From Labrenzia sp. DG1229 (GTDB lineage: Bacteria > Pseudomonadota > Alphaproteobacteria > Rhizobiales > Stappiaceae), in the NCBI RefSeq assembly GCF_000521215.1, contig NZ_KI928916.1:134258-198257 (forward strand): DNA of 64,000 nucleotides. Direction: 5' to 3'. The translations under genes and the position numbers were made by a program. The notes beneath the pieces are model-generated. The model was given only the letters and a program-made list of their open reading frames with translations, made no database searches and was not told the origin of the DNA. Positions 32,872-41,813 of the stretch are shown here, piece after piece; within the stretch, counting starts at the first letter, position 1, and each line of letters begins with the position of its first letter.

Positions 32872-32930
32872 GTTCTTCCTCCCGTGCGAAACTCCGGTCT
32901 TCCTGCCACCGGTTCGCTTCTGAAAATTTT

Positions 32931-34760
32931 CTAACCCAGCATACCGCGCCCGTGTCCGATGGAAGACTGCATTGTCTTGACCACGACAAATGCGTCCCGC
33001 AAATGACTTCGTTCAAAATCGGACAAGGTCGAAGGCTGAAGGAAGTTGTCGGGTTTCTGTCCCTGCTTGATCAGCCCTGCCTGATGAAGCAACCGCGTTT
33101 CGGCAATCAGATCATAGGCATCCAGCAGATCGCTGCCGCCTGATTGGCTGAGCCGGCCGCTTGCCCTCGCTTCCAGCAAACGCGCCTTGGTGTTCACCGC
33201 GCTGATCTGACCTTGCAACGCATGTATCCGGGCAAGGTCGACAATCGGTACGACGCCATTGAGCTTTGTGTCGAGCGTATTCTTGTGCTCTCCGGACCGG
33301 ATCGTCGCCAGCCCCCTCAGCAGGTTCAGTGGTGGATGATGTTTCAGCGAGTTGCTGACCATATGCGCCACGAAAATGGAATTCGAAGCCGCCGCCTGGA
33401 GCGTGTCTTCCTGCAGGTTTTCAAAGAGCCCCTTGCGGCCCCCGATGGGACGCAGATCAAACATCACCGAGCTCAGCATCTGTGCCTCTGGGTCCGGCGT
33501 CTGGATCCAGCCCTCGAAGTAACTCTTCCAGACATTCACCGGTTGGCACCAGCGCGGATTTGTCGCCATCATGTCCCCCGGGCAATAGACGTAACCGCAG
33601 GTATTCAGGCCATCGCAGACGAACGTCGCCAGATCCGCAAAGTACCCGACCCGGTCGTTCTCGCTCACCGTATCGTCGAGGAACAGGCAATTGTCCTGAT
33701 CGCTCACACCCGTCTGTTCCTGGCGTCCCTGGGAGCCGCAAGCCAGCCAGAGATAGGGAACTGGCGGCGGACCGAGCTTGATTTCCGCCAATGCCAAAAG
33801 GCGGCGGGTTGCGGTATCGGCAATATCGGTGATCAGCCGCGTGACCACCTCATGTGGGCTGCCAGCGGCAACAAGCTGGAGCAGTAGTTGTGGAATATGG
33901 GCTGTGACCCCAGCCATGTCTTCAGGCGTCGCGGCACGGGTAACCTGACCAACCATGTCCGCGGAACTGATTGCCTGAAAACGGGTCAGATCTGTCTGCG
34001 TCACCATTCCGACGAGCTTGTCTCCTTCAACAATCGGCACATGTCCGATCCAGCGTTCCATCATCAGGTGCAGGATATCGGTTCCGATCGCCGATGGCGG
34101 CAACGTGACCGGTGTGCTCGTCATGACCTCCGACACGGCAGTATCTCCCCGGCGTCCTTCCGCAAGGATCTTGCCAGCCAGGTCCCGGTTGGTCACGATC
34201 CCGAGCAGTTTTTCCGCATGATCTGTCACACATAGCGAAGAAATATGCCGGTCTCGCATGACCCGCGCGGCTTCCTGCACCGACGTATCGGCCTGACAGG
34301 TAATCGGATTTCGCGCCATCAGCGTTTCAGCCAGGCTGGTGGCAAGGTCTCGGCCCCGTGTATTTGATTTGCGTGAACGGTCGAAGAAGCGTGCAAATAC
34401 CTTGTGATCGTCGAGAAGTTTTCGGAAGTCAGCAGGAGGAAGGACAAGCAGAAGTGTGTGCTCGTCCGCCTGCGCTGACGTAACGGCCGTTCCGTCCTTC
34501 AGCAATCCCCGTTCCCCGAACGTGTTTCTCAGAACCAGATGACTGACGACAACATTGTTTTCGTCCCTGACCTTGACCGCCCCTTCATAGATGACGAAGA
34601 GACCGGGAAGGGCCTCGCCAAATTTGTAGATCTGGTCGTCAGGCCTGGCCTTGAGAACCTTGAAACGGCTGGCAAGTGTTTCCTGCACCTCATGCGACAG
34701 GGCATCGTAAGGGTGCAGGGTTTTCAGAAATCGCAATATCTGCTCGACACTCAGCAACAT
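32931..34760 (-). CDS. cNMP-binding / tandem CBS / DUF294 nucleotidyltransferase-like protein
   Basis: 609 aa soluble protein. Domains in order: cyclic-nucleotide-binding-like (about 20-130, KFGEALPGLFVIYEGAVKVRDE), two CBS repeats (about 155-275, VMTSTPVTLPPSAIGTDILHLM), a DUF294 nucleotidyltransferase domain (about 300-450, LACGSQGRQEQTGVSDQDNCLF with the GS...D.D metal site), and a DUF294 C-terminal helical domain. The family resembles GlnD-type and adenylate-sensing proteins and is regularly encoded beside the acetate symporter, where it is thought to regulate transport or signalling in response to nucleotides. All key residues appear intact. Confidence 0.9.
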   Translation of the reverse strand: MLLSVEQILRFLKTLHPYDALSHEVQETLASRFKVLKARPDDQIYKFGEALPGLFVIYEGAVKVRDENNVVVSHLVLRNTFGERGLLKDGTAVTSAQADEHTLLLVLPPADFRKLLDDHKVFARFFDRSRKSNTRGRDLATSLAETLMARNPITCQADTSVQEAARVMRDRHISSLCVTDHAEKLLGIVTNRDLAGKILAEGRRGDTAVSEVMTSTPVTLPPSAIGTDILHLMMERWIGHVPIVEGDKLVGMVTQTDLTRFQAISSADMVGQVTRAATPEDMAGVTAHIPQLLLQLVAAGSPHEVVTRLITDIADTATRRLLALAEIKLGPPPVPYLWLACGSQGRQEQTGVSDQDNCLFLDDTVSENDRVGYFADLATFVCDGLNTCGYVYCPGDMMATNPRWCQPVNVWKSYFEGWIQTPDPEAQMLSSVMFDLRPIGGRKGLFENLQEDTLQAAASNSIFVAHMVSNSLKHHPPLNLLRGLATIRSGEHKNTLDTKLNGVVPIVDLARIHALQGQISAVNTKARLLEARASGRLSQSGGSDLLDAYDLIAETRLLHQAGLIKQGQKPDNFLQPSTLSDFERSHLRDAFVVVKTMQSSIGHGRGMLG

Positions 34761-34787
34761 CAGGGGAACCTCGGCAGGAACGGAAAT

Positions 34788-34816
34788 GTCCTGCCCGGCA
34801 ACAAACCGGGCAGGAC
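34788..34816 (-). terminator. Perfect hairpin between actP and the CBS/DUF294 gene
   Basis: GTCCTGCCCGG-N7-CCGGGCAGGAC, an 11-bp perfect stem in the 105-base gap after the symporter stop. There is no T-run on the transcribed (minus) side, so it may attenuate or stabilise mRNA ends rather than terminate fully, lowering expression of the downstream regulatory genes relative to actP. Confidence 0.6.
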
Positions 34817-34865
34817 GCGATCATGGGCATGTCGGGCAACTGCAAACAGCCGCCCGCGCTCGCAA

Positions 34866-36653
34866 TCAGTGATCCTGCGCGACACCGGCGCCGCGGGGAA
34901 CACGGACACTTTCAACCAGGTCCTTGATCGCCTGCGGCGTTTCCTTGGTCATGCCTGTGACCACGTAGGCGACAAGGAAGTTGACCGCTGCGCCGATCGC
35001 GCCAAACGACGTGGACTTGATTGGGCCAAGCAACGGATCGGCATCGGTAAAGCTGTTGGTTCCGGGAATGAAGAACCAACCCTTGTGCAGGAAGATGTAG
35101 ACCAGGGTCACGACCAGGCCTGCCAACATCCCGGAAACTGCACCGATGTTGTTGATACGGGTCGAGAAGATCCCCATCATCAGTGCCGGGAAGATCGAGG
35201 CGGCTGCCAGACCGAAGGCAAGTGCCACGGTTTGTGCTGCAAATCCTGGCGGATTGAGTCCCAGGTAGGTCGCAACGACAATGGCAACCGCCATGGCAAT
35301 CCGTGCAGACAGCAACTCTCCTTTTTCCGAAATCTTCGGATTGTAGGCCCCCTTGATCAGGTCGTGACTTACGGCAGATGAAATTGCAAGCAACAGACCG
35401 GCCGCAGTCGAAAGTGCTGCCGCAAGACCGCCGGCTGCCACCAGACCGATCACCCAGCTCGGCAGGTTCGCGATCTCCGGGTTGGCAAGAACGAGAATGT
35501 CGCGGTTGAACTTTGTCAGCTCATTGCCCTTCCATCCCTTTTCCTCCGCAAGGGTCTGCATCTCTGCATTCTTGTCGTTGTAATACTGGATCTTGCCGTC
35601 GCCGTTCTTGTCTTCCCAATCGAGAAGCCCCGTCTTCTGCCAGGTGTCCATCCAGTCGTATTTCGGGTCGTCTGCAATGGCCTCAACGGAAACAGCTCCG
35701 CCATTGATACCACCGTTCGGCCACATCATTTCAGTGATGTTGAGACGTGCCATCGCACCAACTGCCGGAGCCGTCAGGTAAAGCAACGCAATGAATACCA
35801 GCGCCCATCCGGCAGACCAGCGTGCATCCGAGACTTTTGGTACCGTGAAGAAACGCATGATCACGTGCGGCAGGCCCGCGGTCCCGATCATCAGCGACAG
35901 CGTGAACAGCACCATGTTGAGAGTGTTGGAATGGTGGGCAGTATAGGAATTGAAGCCGAGTTCCGTCACCACCTGGTCCAGTTTGGTCAGCAGCGGCACG
36001 CCGCTGGCAACGTCATCGCCGAACAATCCGAGACCCGGGATCGGGTTGCCAGTGAGCTGAAGGGAGATGAAGATTGCTGGAATTGTGTAGGCGGTAATGA
36101 GCACCACATACTGAGCCACCTGGGTATAGGTCACCCCCTTCATGCCACCAAAGACGGCATAGGCAAAAACCACGCAGGCACCGATCAGGAGACCGGTCGT
36201 GTTGTCGACTTCCAGGAAGCGGCCGAAGGCAACCCCGACACCTGTCATCTGGCCGATAACGTAGGTGGTCGAGGCAACGATCAGACAGATAACGGCGACG
36301 ATCCGGGCCGTCTGGCTGTAGAAACGGTCGCCGATGAATTCGGATACCGTGAATTTGCCGAACTTGCGCAGATATGGCGCAAGCAGAAGTGCCAGAAGTA
36401 CATAACCACCGGTCCAGCCCATGAGGAAGGAACTGTTGTCGTATCCGGTGAAGGCGATCAGTCCGGCCATGGAGATAAAGGACGCGGCCGACATCCAGTC
36501 GGCTGCCGTTGCCATCCCGTTGGTGACAGGATGCACACCCCGCCCGGCAGCATAGAATTCCGAAGTCGAGCCCGCCCGGGCCCATATCGCGATGCCGATG
36601 TAGAGCGCGAAGGAGCTACCCACAAACAGCAGATTGATAGTAAACTGATCCAT
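34866..36653 (-). CDS. actP: Sodium:solute symporter, acetate permease (ActP) type
   Basis: 595 aa secondary transporter with about 13 transmembrane segments, SSS family, VC_2705-like subgroup. Start region FTINLLFVGSSFALYIGIAIWARAGSTSEFYAAGRGV and the Na+-site region MSAASFISMAGLI are typical. A long soluble insertion near residues 315-395 (DPKYDWMDTWQKTGLLDWEDKNGDGKIQYY...) contains a DKNGDGKI stretch resembling an EF-hand-like calcium loop, seen in this subgroup. It probably imports acetate or related short-chain carboxylates with Na+. It is encoded 14 bases after its usual partner DUF4212 and ahead of the cNMP/CBS/DUF294 protein. Confidence 0.9.
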   Translation of the reverse strand: MDQFTINLLFVGSSFALYIGIAIWARAGSTSEFYAAGRGVHPVTNGMATAADWMSAASFISMAGLIAFTGYDNSSFLMGWTGGYVLLALLLAPYLRKFGKFTVSEFIGDRFYSQTARIVAVICLIVASTTYVIGQMTGVGVAFGRFLEVDNTTGLLIGACVVFAYAVFGGMKGVTYTQVAQYVVLITAYTIPAIFISLQLTGNPIPGLGLFGDDVASGVPLLTKLDQVVTELGFNSYTAHHSNTLNMVLFTLSLMIGTAGLPHVIMRFFTVPKVSDARWSAGWALVFIALLYLTAPAVGAMARLNITEMMWPNGGINGGAVSVEAIADDPKYDWMDTWQKTGLLDWEDKNGDGKIQYYNDKNAEMQTLAEEKGWKGNELTKFNRDILVLANPEIANLPSWVIGLVAAGGLAAALSTAAGLLLAISSAVSHDLIKGAYNPKISEKGELLSARIAMAVAIVVATYLGLNPPGFAAQTVALAFGLAAASIFPALMMGIFSTRINNIGAVSGMLAGLVVTLVYIFLHKGWFFIPGTNSFTDADPLLGPIKSTSFGAIGAAVNFLVAYVVTGMTKETPQAIKDLVESVRVPRGAGVAQDH

Positions 36654-36667
36654 CTGTTCAAATGCCC

Positions 36668-36928
36668 CTATTCTTCGTCCACGCCGTGTTCACGGTCGAC
36701 TTTGTTCATCCGGAATGCGTAAAAGAAGATGATCGCCAGAAACACCAGGATCGAGCCCTGTTGCGCAAACCAGAAGCCGAGATCGGTACCGCCGACGGCG
36801 ATTCCGCTCAGGAGCGGGCGCAGCAGGATGCCGAACCCGAAAGAAACCAGCGCCCAGATCACGAGGCTGATCGAGATGATCCGCATGTTGGCGGACCAAT
36901 ACCCGTTGTTGGATGAATTCTCGGACAT
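36668..36928 (-). CDS. DUF4212 small membrane protein, symporter partner
   Basis: 86 aa from ATG 36928 (GGAGG upstream). Two transmembrane segments: IISISLVIWALVSFGFGILL and FAQQGSILVFLAIIFFYAF. DUF4212 proteins are nearly always encoded directly upstream of VC_2705-type acetate symporters and are thought to be a small subunit. The stop is 14 bases before actP. Promoter elements must lie in the 876-base upstream region. Confidence 0.88.
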   Translation of the reverse strand: MSENSSNNGYWSANMRIISISLVIWALVSFGFGILLRPLLSGIAVGGTDLGFWFAQQGSILVFLAIIFFYAFRMNKVDREHGVDEE

Positions 36929-37804
36929 GGCATCTCCTCCACTTCGTCCCGTCGTCTTCCGGAAACCGTCTCGCATAGCGGCTCCGTTTTTCTGAACAGC
37001 TCTCCCGGTGACCGCAATGACCGAAGCAACATGTGTTCGTTGCAACGCACAAATCGAGCGGCCTGTTTGATAACGGGAGGCTGAACGCTAAAAGGGTCAA
37101 TTCAGAAAGGACGAAGCCGGAGAATGGCCGCGATGATACGACAGACACTGATGAATCCGGCGACACATGGCACGACTTCCCCCTTGCCCCAAACCCTTGC
37201 CCTGCCCGCCTCACTCGGGATTCACAAAGGTTTCGGGACATACTTTCAGACCAAACTGAAAATTGACCAGAACTAAGGTCGGGACCCTACCAGCGGCAAA
37301 ATCGGATTCAACACTACTTACGAATTACGATACTTAGGTATAATCATACGTAGCCATACTATTATCTCAACGGATTAATACTTAGGTATATCAATAAAAT
37401 CGGCAGAATTCCGCGAATTTTGAGAATATCTCTCCCATTTGCTTGGTCAATTAGGCACATGATCCCCAATCAGGCGGAAACAGGACACAGCAGATGCAGT
37501 ATCCCTATTCTACCAAGTGATAATGCAGCGCAGCATTCTGGGTCAGGCGACAGCCCGCGAATCCATCGACACGGTTGATCTCAACGGCAATACGCTGGTT
37601 GAGTCACTGTGCTTCCCACTGGCCGAGTAACTTCACTCGGCAACCTTCTTTCCACCTTCGAGAAACAGTAGACGAACAACGCACGCGCTTGTGAACGGGG
37701 AGGCAATTGAATTTGGAACCACCGATAAGGTTCTGGAGATACTTGCCTGTATAGTGTGCCGGATGTGCGTATTGATGCGCGAAGTTGACCGGGTTTTAGG
37801 TGTT
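36929..37804. other. 876-bp AT-rich intergenic region upstream of DUF4212-actP and tlpA-like gene
   Basis: Long non-coding stretch between divergent genes. It contains a pair of identical palindromic elements (37330-37341, 37378-37389), a stem-loop GCCGAG-N8-CTCGGC near 37622-37641, and AATGC-N6-GCATT near 37521. A 35-codon frame at 37522-37629 lacks a ribosome site. The segment 37300-37450 is markedly AT-richer than the surroundings, as expected for a promoter region. Confidence 0.5.
37330..37389. promoter_or_regulatory. Pair of 12-bp inverted-repeat elements (ATACTTAGGTAT)
   Basis: ATACTTAGGTAT occurs at 37330-37341 and 37378-37389, start to start 48 bases. The ends ATAC...GTAT are inverted repeats, the type of site (TAC-N-GTA) bound by NarL/LuxR-type response regulators. 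ActP genes elsewhere are controlled by such regulators, so this is a plausible operator pair, though it lies about 400 bases from the DUF4212 start. Confidence 0.45.
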
Positions 37805-38347
37805 ATGCGTACTTCATTCATTACTTTTTTGATTATCATCGGAAGCTTTGTGGCCGTTGCGAACCTTTACCCGATACTCTTCACCCGGGAATTGCCGGTC
37901 GGGAAATTCGCCCGTCTCGATACCCCCCGCGAAGTTCCGGACTTCGAGTTCTCGGATGCGGAAGGGCAAACATTCAATTTGGCGGATTTTCGGGGCCAGT
38001 ATCTGTTCGTCAATGTATGGGCCACCTGGTGCGAACCATGCCGCGAGGAAATGCCCGCTCTTGATCAACTGGCGCGCGATCTGACCGGTCAGAATATCCG
38101 CATCCTGCCGATCTCCATTGATGTCACTGGCGCCGGTACGGTTGAACGCTTTTACAAGCGATACGAGTTGCGTGATCTTCCTGTCTATATCGATCCATCC
38201 CAGGGTGTCATGCGTTCACTGAACGTGTTCGGCATTCCAACGACTGTCCTGATCGATCCCGATGGCCGTGAAATCGGCCGAATGCCCGGTCCCGCGCAAT
38301 GGGATCGGGAGGAGAGCATTCAGCATTTGCGGGAGATCATGATCTAG
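37805..38347 (+). CDS. TlpA-like membrane-anchored thiol:disulfide oxidoreductase
   Basis: 180 aa from ATG 37805 (AGGTG upstream); longer in-frame starts lack support. An N-terminal signal anchor (SFITFLIIIGSFVAVANLYP) places the thioredoxin domain in the periplasm. The active site WCEPC (Cys76, Cys79) is intact in VNVWATWCEPCREEMPALDQLA, and the cis-Pro motif is FGIPTTVLID. TlpA/ResA/CcmG-type proteins reduce disulfides, for example in cytochrome c or copper-site maturation. No cytochrome-maturation genes are adjacent, so the target is unknown. Confidence 0.88.
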   Translation: MRTSFITFLIIIGSFVAVANLYPILFTRELPVGKFARLDTPREVPDFEFSDAEGQTFNLADFRGQYLFVNVWATWCEPCREEMPALDQLARDLTGQNIRILPISIDVTGAGTVERFYKRYELRDLPVYIDPSQGVMRSLNVFGIPTTVLIDPDGREIGRMPGPAQWDREESIQHLREIMI

Positions 38348-38743
38348 CAGGACGCCCTGCAGTGGTTCATCGCAAAGAACAGTCACGGATTTGGCTGCCA
38401 TTTCAGTCCGGCAATTGAATTTTCAGAACACCGCCGTGGGGGATGGAATTGGCCCTTGGAGCAACGCGTGTCCGCAAATTCCGGATCGACGGTCCGGTGC
38501 GCAGTTTTCCAAAGGACACAGCACAGTGCGGCGTTTAAGGATCGCCTGAAGTTTCCTGAACACCGGGCGGTACGGGTCTGGAAAGGCTTCGTTTAAAAGC
38601 CTTCACGACAACGTGTCCCTAACACGTATGTGTGTGCCTTGACATATAACGCTGGGTTAACTGAAGGTTAAACCAAGGGCAGAAAATTGGGCAATATTAA
38701 AAACTACCGCTAAAGCGGGATAATTGATTTTTGGAGTGTGCAC
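38348..38743. other. Intergenic region with 17-bp inverted repeat
   Basis: 396 bases upstream of the VPLPA-CTERM gene without a supported gene. It contains ACGTGT-CCCTA-ACACGT (38611-38627), a perfect 6-bp inverted repeat about 117 bases before the start codon, a candidate operator. The segment after 38640 is AT-rich and probably holds the promoter. Confidence 0.5.
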
Positions 38744-39466
38744 ATGACAGGACTACTTAAAGCCGCAGCGGTCGTTGCGGTTTTCGCGGTTGTCGCGCCC
38801 GCGAATGCGGCCCCGCTGCCTCCGCTGAATGGCAGTTACGCTGGCTCTTATGAGACCGAGAGCGTTAACACCGGTTCCAATCTTCATACTTTCTGGCTAC
38901 CGAACTTGCTCCATGGCGCAAGCAGCTATTGGCAATTCGATACCGCAGGTGGGTCATTCGACTACGACGGTTCAACTGCCAAACTGACCGGCACGATCGT
39001 CAACAACACGGATTCCACGAAAAAATTCGGCGTCGATGTCAACCTGAACTTCACCCAAAAAGGCGGCCGCACAGCAAAATGCGAATTGGGTGGTGCATGT
39101 TCATCGCTCCAGTATGCCAATCAGGAAAACTTCTTCGAATATTTCAGCTATGGCAGCGCCACGCTGACCGGCCTCGGTATGCTGACAGGCTTGCTGCTTG
39201 ATCTTACCGAGGCCCCGGCCGATGGAAAATACCCGCCACAACTCGGGTATGGTGCAAACAACAAGAACATTGACGAGTTCGGCCTGTCCACGTGGTTCTT
39301 CTGGAACACGACCGGCACGAATGCGGCATTGAAAAACGCAAGTGGCCAGGGAGATATCAACATCGAACTGACCCCGGTCCCTGTGCCTGCAGCCTTGCCG
39401 CTGCTTGCGGGAGGTCTCGGCCTGATGACCTTCATGGGATGGCGCAGAAGAAAGTTGCAGAGCTGA
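38744..39466 (+). CDS. VPLPA-CTERM sorting-domain secreted protein
   Basis: 240 aa from ATG 38744 (GGAG eight bases upstream). Signal peptide GLLKAAAVVAVFAVVAPANA; an extracytoplasmic beta-rich domain with two Cys residues (CELGGACSS); and a C-terminal sorting signal VPVPAALPLLAGGLGLMTFMGWRRRK. This is the VPLPA-CTERM layout of motif, transmembrane helix and basic tail. Such proteins are processed by an exosortase/archaeosortase-type enzyme and often accompany exopolysaccharide genes. No exosortase is in this window, but glycosyltransferases follow. The function of the mature domain is unknown. Confidence 0.85.
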   Translation: MTGLLKAAAVVAVFAVVAPANAAPLPPLNGSYAGSYETESVNTGSNLHTFWLPNLLHGASSYWQFDTAGGSFDYDGSTAKLTGTIVNNTDSTKKFGVDVNLNFTQKGGRTAKCELGGACSSLQYANQENFFEYFSYGSATLTGLGMLTGLLLDLTEAPADGKYPPQLGYGANNKNIDEFGLSTWFFWNTTGTNAALKNASGQGDINIELTPVPVPAALPLLAGGLGLMTFMGWRRRKLQS

Positions 39467-39471
39467 TCTGA

Positions 39472-41799
39472 TCAGCCTTGAGACCGGCCACCATTGTTTA
39501 ACGGCCCTTCGGGGCCGTTTTTCGTTGCGACCTGATCACTGCTGTTTGCTGCATCCCCTGTCACCGTGGAAGAATGCTCTCCAACTTGTTGCGAGTTGCT
39601 TTCCGGTCGCTCCCGGACCACTACCGTCTCGGACAGGCTGGTGATTGCTTCGGCTGCGGTGCTTGCTCCGTTTCGCACAAGGTCCTCTTCAATCTGCTGG
39701 TGAGCGTCTCGCATTTGAGCGCATGTCTCTGAGTGGAGCATTCGGTCGAGGGCCTCATTCAGGCCGAAATCCGCCGAATGTCGAACAAGGCATCCAAGTC
39801 CCCGCGCCTCTGCATACCGCGCCCTCAGGATCTGGCGGTCCTGCTGGGCATGTTCGTTTGGCACCCAGACCGTCGGCAATCCTGCGGCAATATTTTCCGC
39901 GAAAGTATTGTATCCGGCGGCGGCGATCGCGAAATCGAAAGCGCGCAGGAATTTGCCGAACGGATAATCCGTGAGCCGGGTGACCCCGGCCGGCAGGTCA
40001 ACCTGTGTATCGGCGATCCGCCACTGTGCGACAGCGGTCCCGACACCGTGGCGGCCATGCAGATAGGCAAGAGCGCGGGCTGTCATCCTGCCGGTATCGA
40101 TATTGTTTCCCGATCCGAGCGCGACCAGAACGTTGGTCTGATCAGGATCCAGACCGATTTCATCACACGCGGCTTCACGCTCCAGCAACTCATGTGCGTC
40201 AAGCAGCCGTACTGGCGGCACTTGAAGCGCCTGCTCGCGCCGGGCCACCGTCGGGCCATCGTCCCGTGCCCAGGCATGTTCTCCAGGCTCGAGGATCAGG
40301 TCGAAGGCAGATCCGCGTTCCAGTGCGTCCAGATCGCGATCCGGACCCCAGAGCGCTCGCCGGATCCAAACGCGCGCCACACCCGGGCACGAATCCAAAG
40401 CCTTCATAAGTCCTGAAAATGGAACGTTGCCGTCAAAGATCACAACACGCGGGTCATAGAACTCGATCGCGGTCGTTAGCGCTTCCGCCAAAGCCGCGTT
40501 CCAGTGTTCTTTCCGCTCGCCATAGGCAGCATGGTAAGGCAGATATTCAGCAACGTATCCGTAGTCACCCACGACATCCACCGCTTGCGAGTGGCTGACA
40601 AACACCGGTGTCAGACGCGCAGGCATCCTGCGTGCGACAGCAAGTTGCCGTGTCAAATGACCAAGTCCGACGCCGTTTGTCGAAAAGAACAGCGCTCGGC
40701 CCCCGGGCATTGCGTGAACGGAGGGCGTGTAGGGATTGGGCCGCGGTGCGCCGATCAGATGCTGCACACGTTCAACCGCAGATCGGGGAGAATAAACCTC
40801 GGCGACCAGATCCTTGCCACTGTTGCGCAGGTCAGCTGCAAGATCGGGATTTTCATGAAACTCGAGCGCGCGCTGGGCCAGTTCTGAAGATCGCCCGTAG
40901 ATTGCAGAACCTGCGAAGACGGCTCTGTACTCCGGTTCCAGAAATGGCACGACGCGATTACCGAGCGCCATCATGGCTTCGACCGGACAGGGATCATCGG
41001 CGGCGAGATCGGCATTCGCCAGGATGTCTAGTCTGGCGAGAAAATTCGTAAGATCGATCTGGTCATCAGGCCAAACCTCCATGGGAGCGGACTGCGGCCA
41101 GACAGGACGCTCTGCATTCGGTGCTGCGCGCAACCGCCACATGACCTTCGAGACGCGAAACGCTCGTGCGCCGTCTCTCACTGATACCGGCCGGGCCCCT
41201 GGTCTTGAGCGAGCAATACGGGCCATTCCGACAACTGGCCGCGCCCGTTCTATCGCGTCACGGGAACCAGGTGGACAATCGGGAACCACAGGGTTCCAGT
41301 CCCTTTCGGTCGCTGGCCAATGGGGCACAAGCGCAGACAGCGCATCGCGGCTGAGCCTTGAGTTCGGCGCCCAGACCACCGATCCGCCAAGTGCCTCGCG
41401 AGCATTTTCGGCGACACATTCACGTTCTTGCGCAGTCAAGGACGCCAACGCTGCCGGGCGCTCGAGGGTAACGATGCGATGGTCCGCTTTGATGCGACAG
41501 ACCTGGTCCCAGGGCTCTGCAAAAAGACGAACGTCGAATGCGAGCACGAGCGCGCATTCCACCATGGCACCGGGAGCAAGGCGCTTTATGCAATCTTCGT
41601 GAAACAGTCGGCGATAGCGAGGGTCGACTGAATAGGCATCCGCCTCGATCGTGGAGGGTGCTACCGGCAATACGCCCACGCTATATCCCGCAGCAACGAA
41701 TGCTTCGAGAGCAGCGGCATGCAACGGCGCGGCGACGTCCCCTTTGCGGATATCCGCAAATACGCAGATATCAAGCCGGACAGCTGCGGAGCGAGCCAA
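39472..41799 (-). CDS. Two-module glycosyltransferase
   Basis: 775 aa, no ATG at the expected position; TTG 41799 with GGAAA upstream is the likely start. The N-terminal ~350 residues resemble a GT4-like module (DICVFADIRKGDVAAPLHAAALEAF..., later EAMMALGNRVVPFLEPEY and PRSAVERVQHLI). Residues ~365-700 form a MurG/GT28-like GT-B module (LFFSTNGVGLGHLTRQLAVARRM, VLVALGSGNNIDTG, AIAAAGYNTFAENIAAGLPTVWVPNEHAQQDRQI). The C-terminal ~50 residues are low-complexity. Probably assembles a surface glycan or glycosylates a protein; donor and acceptor unknown. Located with a lipoprotein, a caspase-like protein and two more transferase-like genes. Confidence 0.8.
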   Translation of the reverse strand: MARSAAVRLDICVFADIRKGDVAAPLHAAALEAFVAAGYSVGVLPVAPSTIEADAYSVDPRYRRLFHEDCIKRLAPGAMVECALVLAFDVRLFAEPWDQVCRIKADHRIVTLERPAALASLTAQERECVAENAREALGGSVVWAPNSRLSRDALSALVPHWPATERDWNPVVPDCPPGSRDAIERARPVVGMARIARSRPGARPVSVRDGARAFRVSKVMWRLRAAPNAERPVWPQSAPMEVWPDDQIDLTNFLARLDILANADLAADDPCPVEAMMALGNRVVPFLEPEYRAVFAGSAIYGRSSELAQRALEFHENPDLAADLRNSGKDLVAEVYSPRSAVERVQHLIGAPRPNPYTPSVHAMPGGRALFFSTNGVGLGHLTRQLAVARRMPARLTPVFVSHSQAVDVVGDYGYVAEYLPYHAAYGERKEHWNAALAEALTTAIEFYDPRVVIFDGNVPFSGLMKALDSCPGVARVWIRRALWGPDRDLDALERGSAFDLILEPGEHAWARDDGPTVARREQALQVPPVRLLDAHELLEREAACDEIGLDPDQTNVLVALGSGNNIDTGRMTARALAYLHGRHGVGTAVAQWRIADTQVDLPAGVTRLTDYPFGKFLRAFDFAIAAAGYNTFAENIAAGLPTVWVPNEHAQQDRQILRARYAEARGLGCLVRHSADFGLNEALDRMLHSETCAQMRDAHQQIEEDLVRNGASTAAEAITSLSETVVVRERPESNSQQVGEHSSTVTGDAANSSDQVATKNGPEGPLNNGGRSQG
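39500..39522 (+). terminator. Rho-independent terminator inside the convergent gene's 3' end
   Basis: AACGGCCC-TTCG-GGGCCGTT followed by TTT: an 8-bp perfect stem with a stable UUCG loop, 34 bases after the VPLPA-CTERM stop. It lies within the last codons of the minus-strand glycosyltransferase gene, whose C-terminal tail is disordered, so the terminator is encoded through a tolerant coding segment. Confidence 0.88.
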
Positions 41800-41813
41800 T
41801 TACGCGTTTCCGC

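Noticed and set aside
37522..37629. 35-codon + strand frame with a protein-like end (VDLNGNTLVESL)
   Set aside because: No ribosome site and no match; could be a gene remnant but not supportable.
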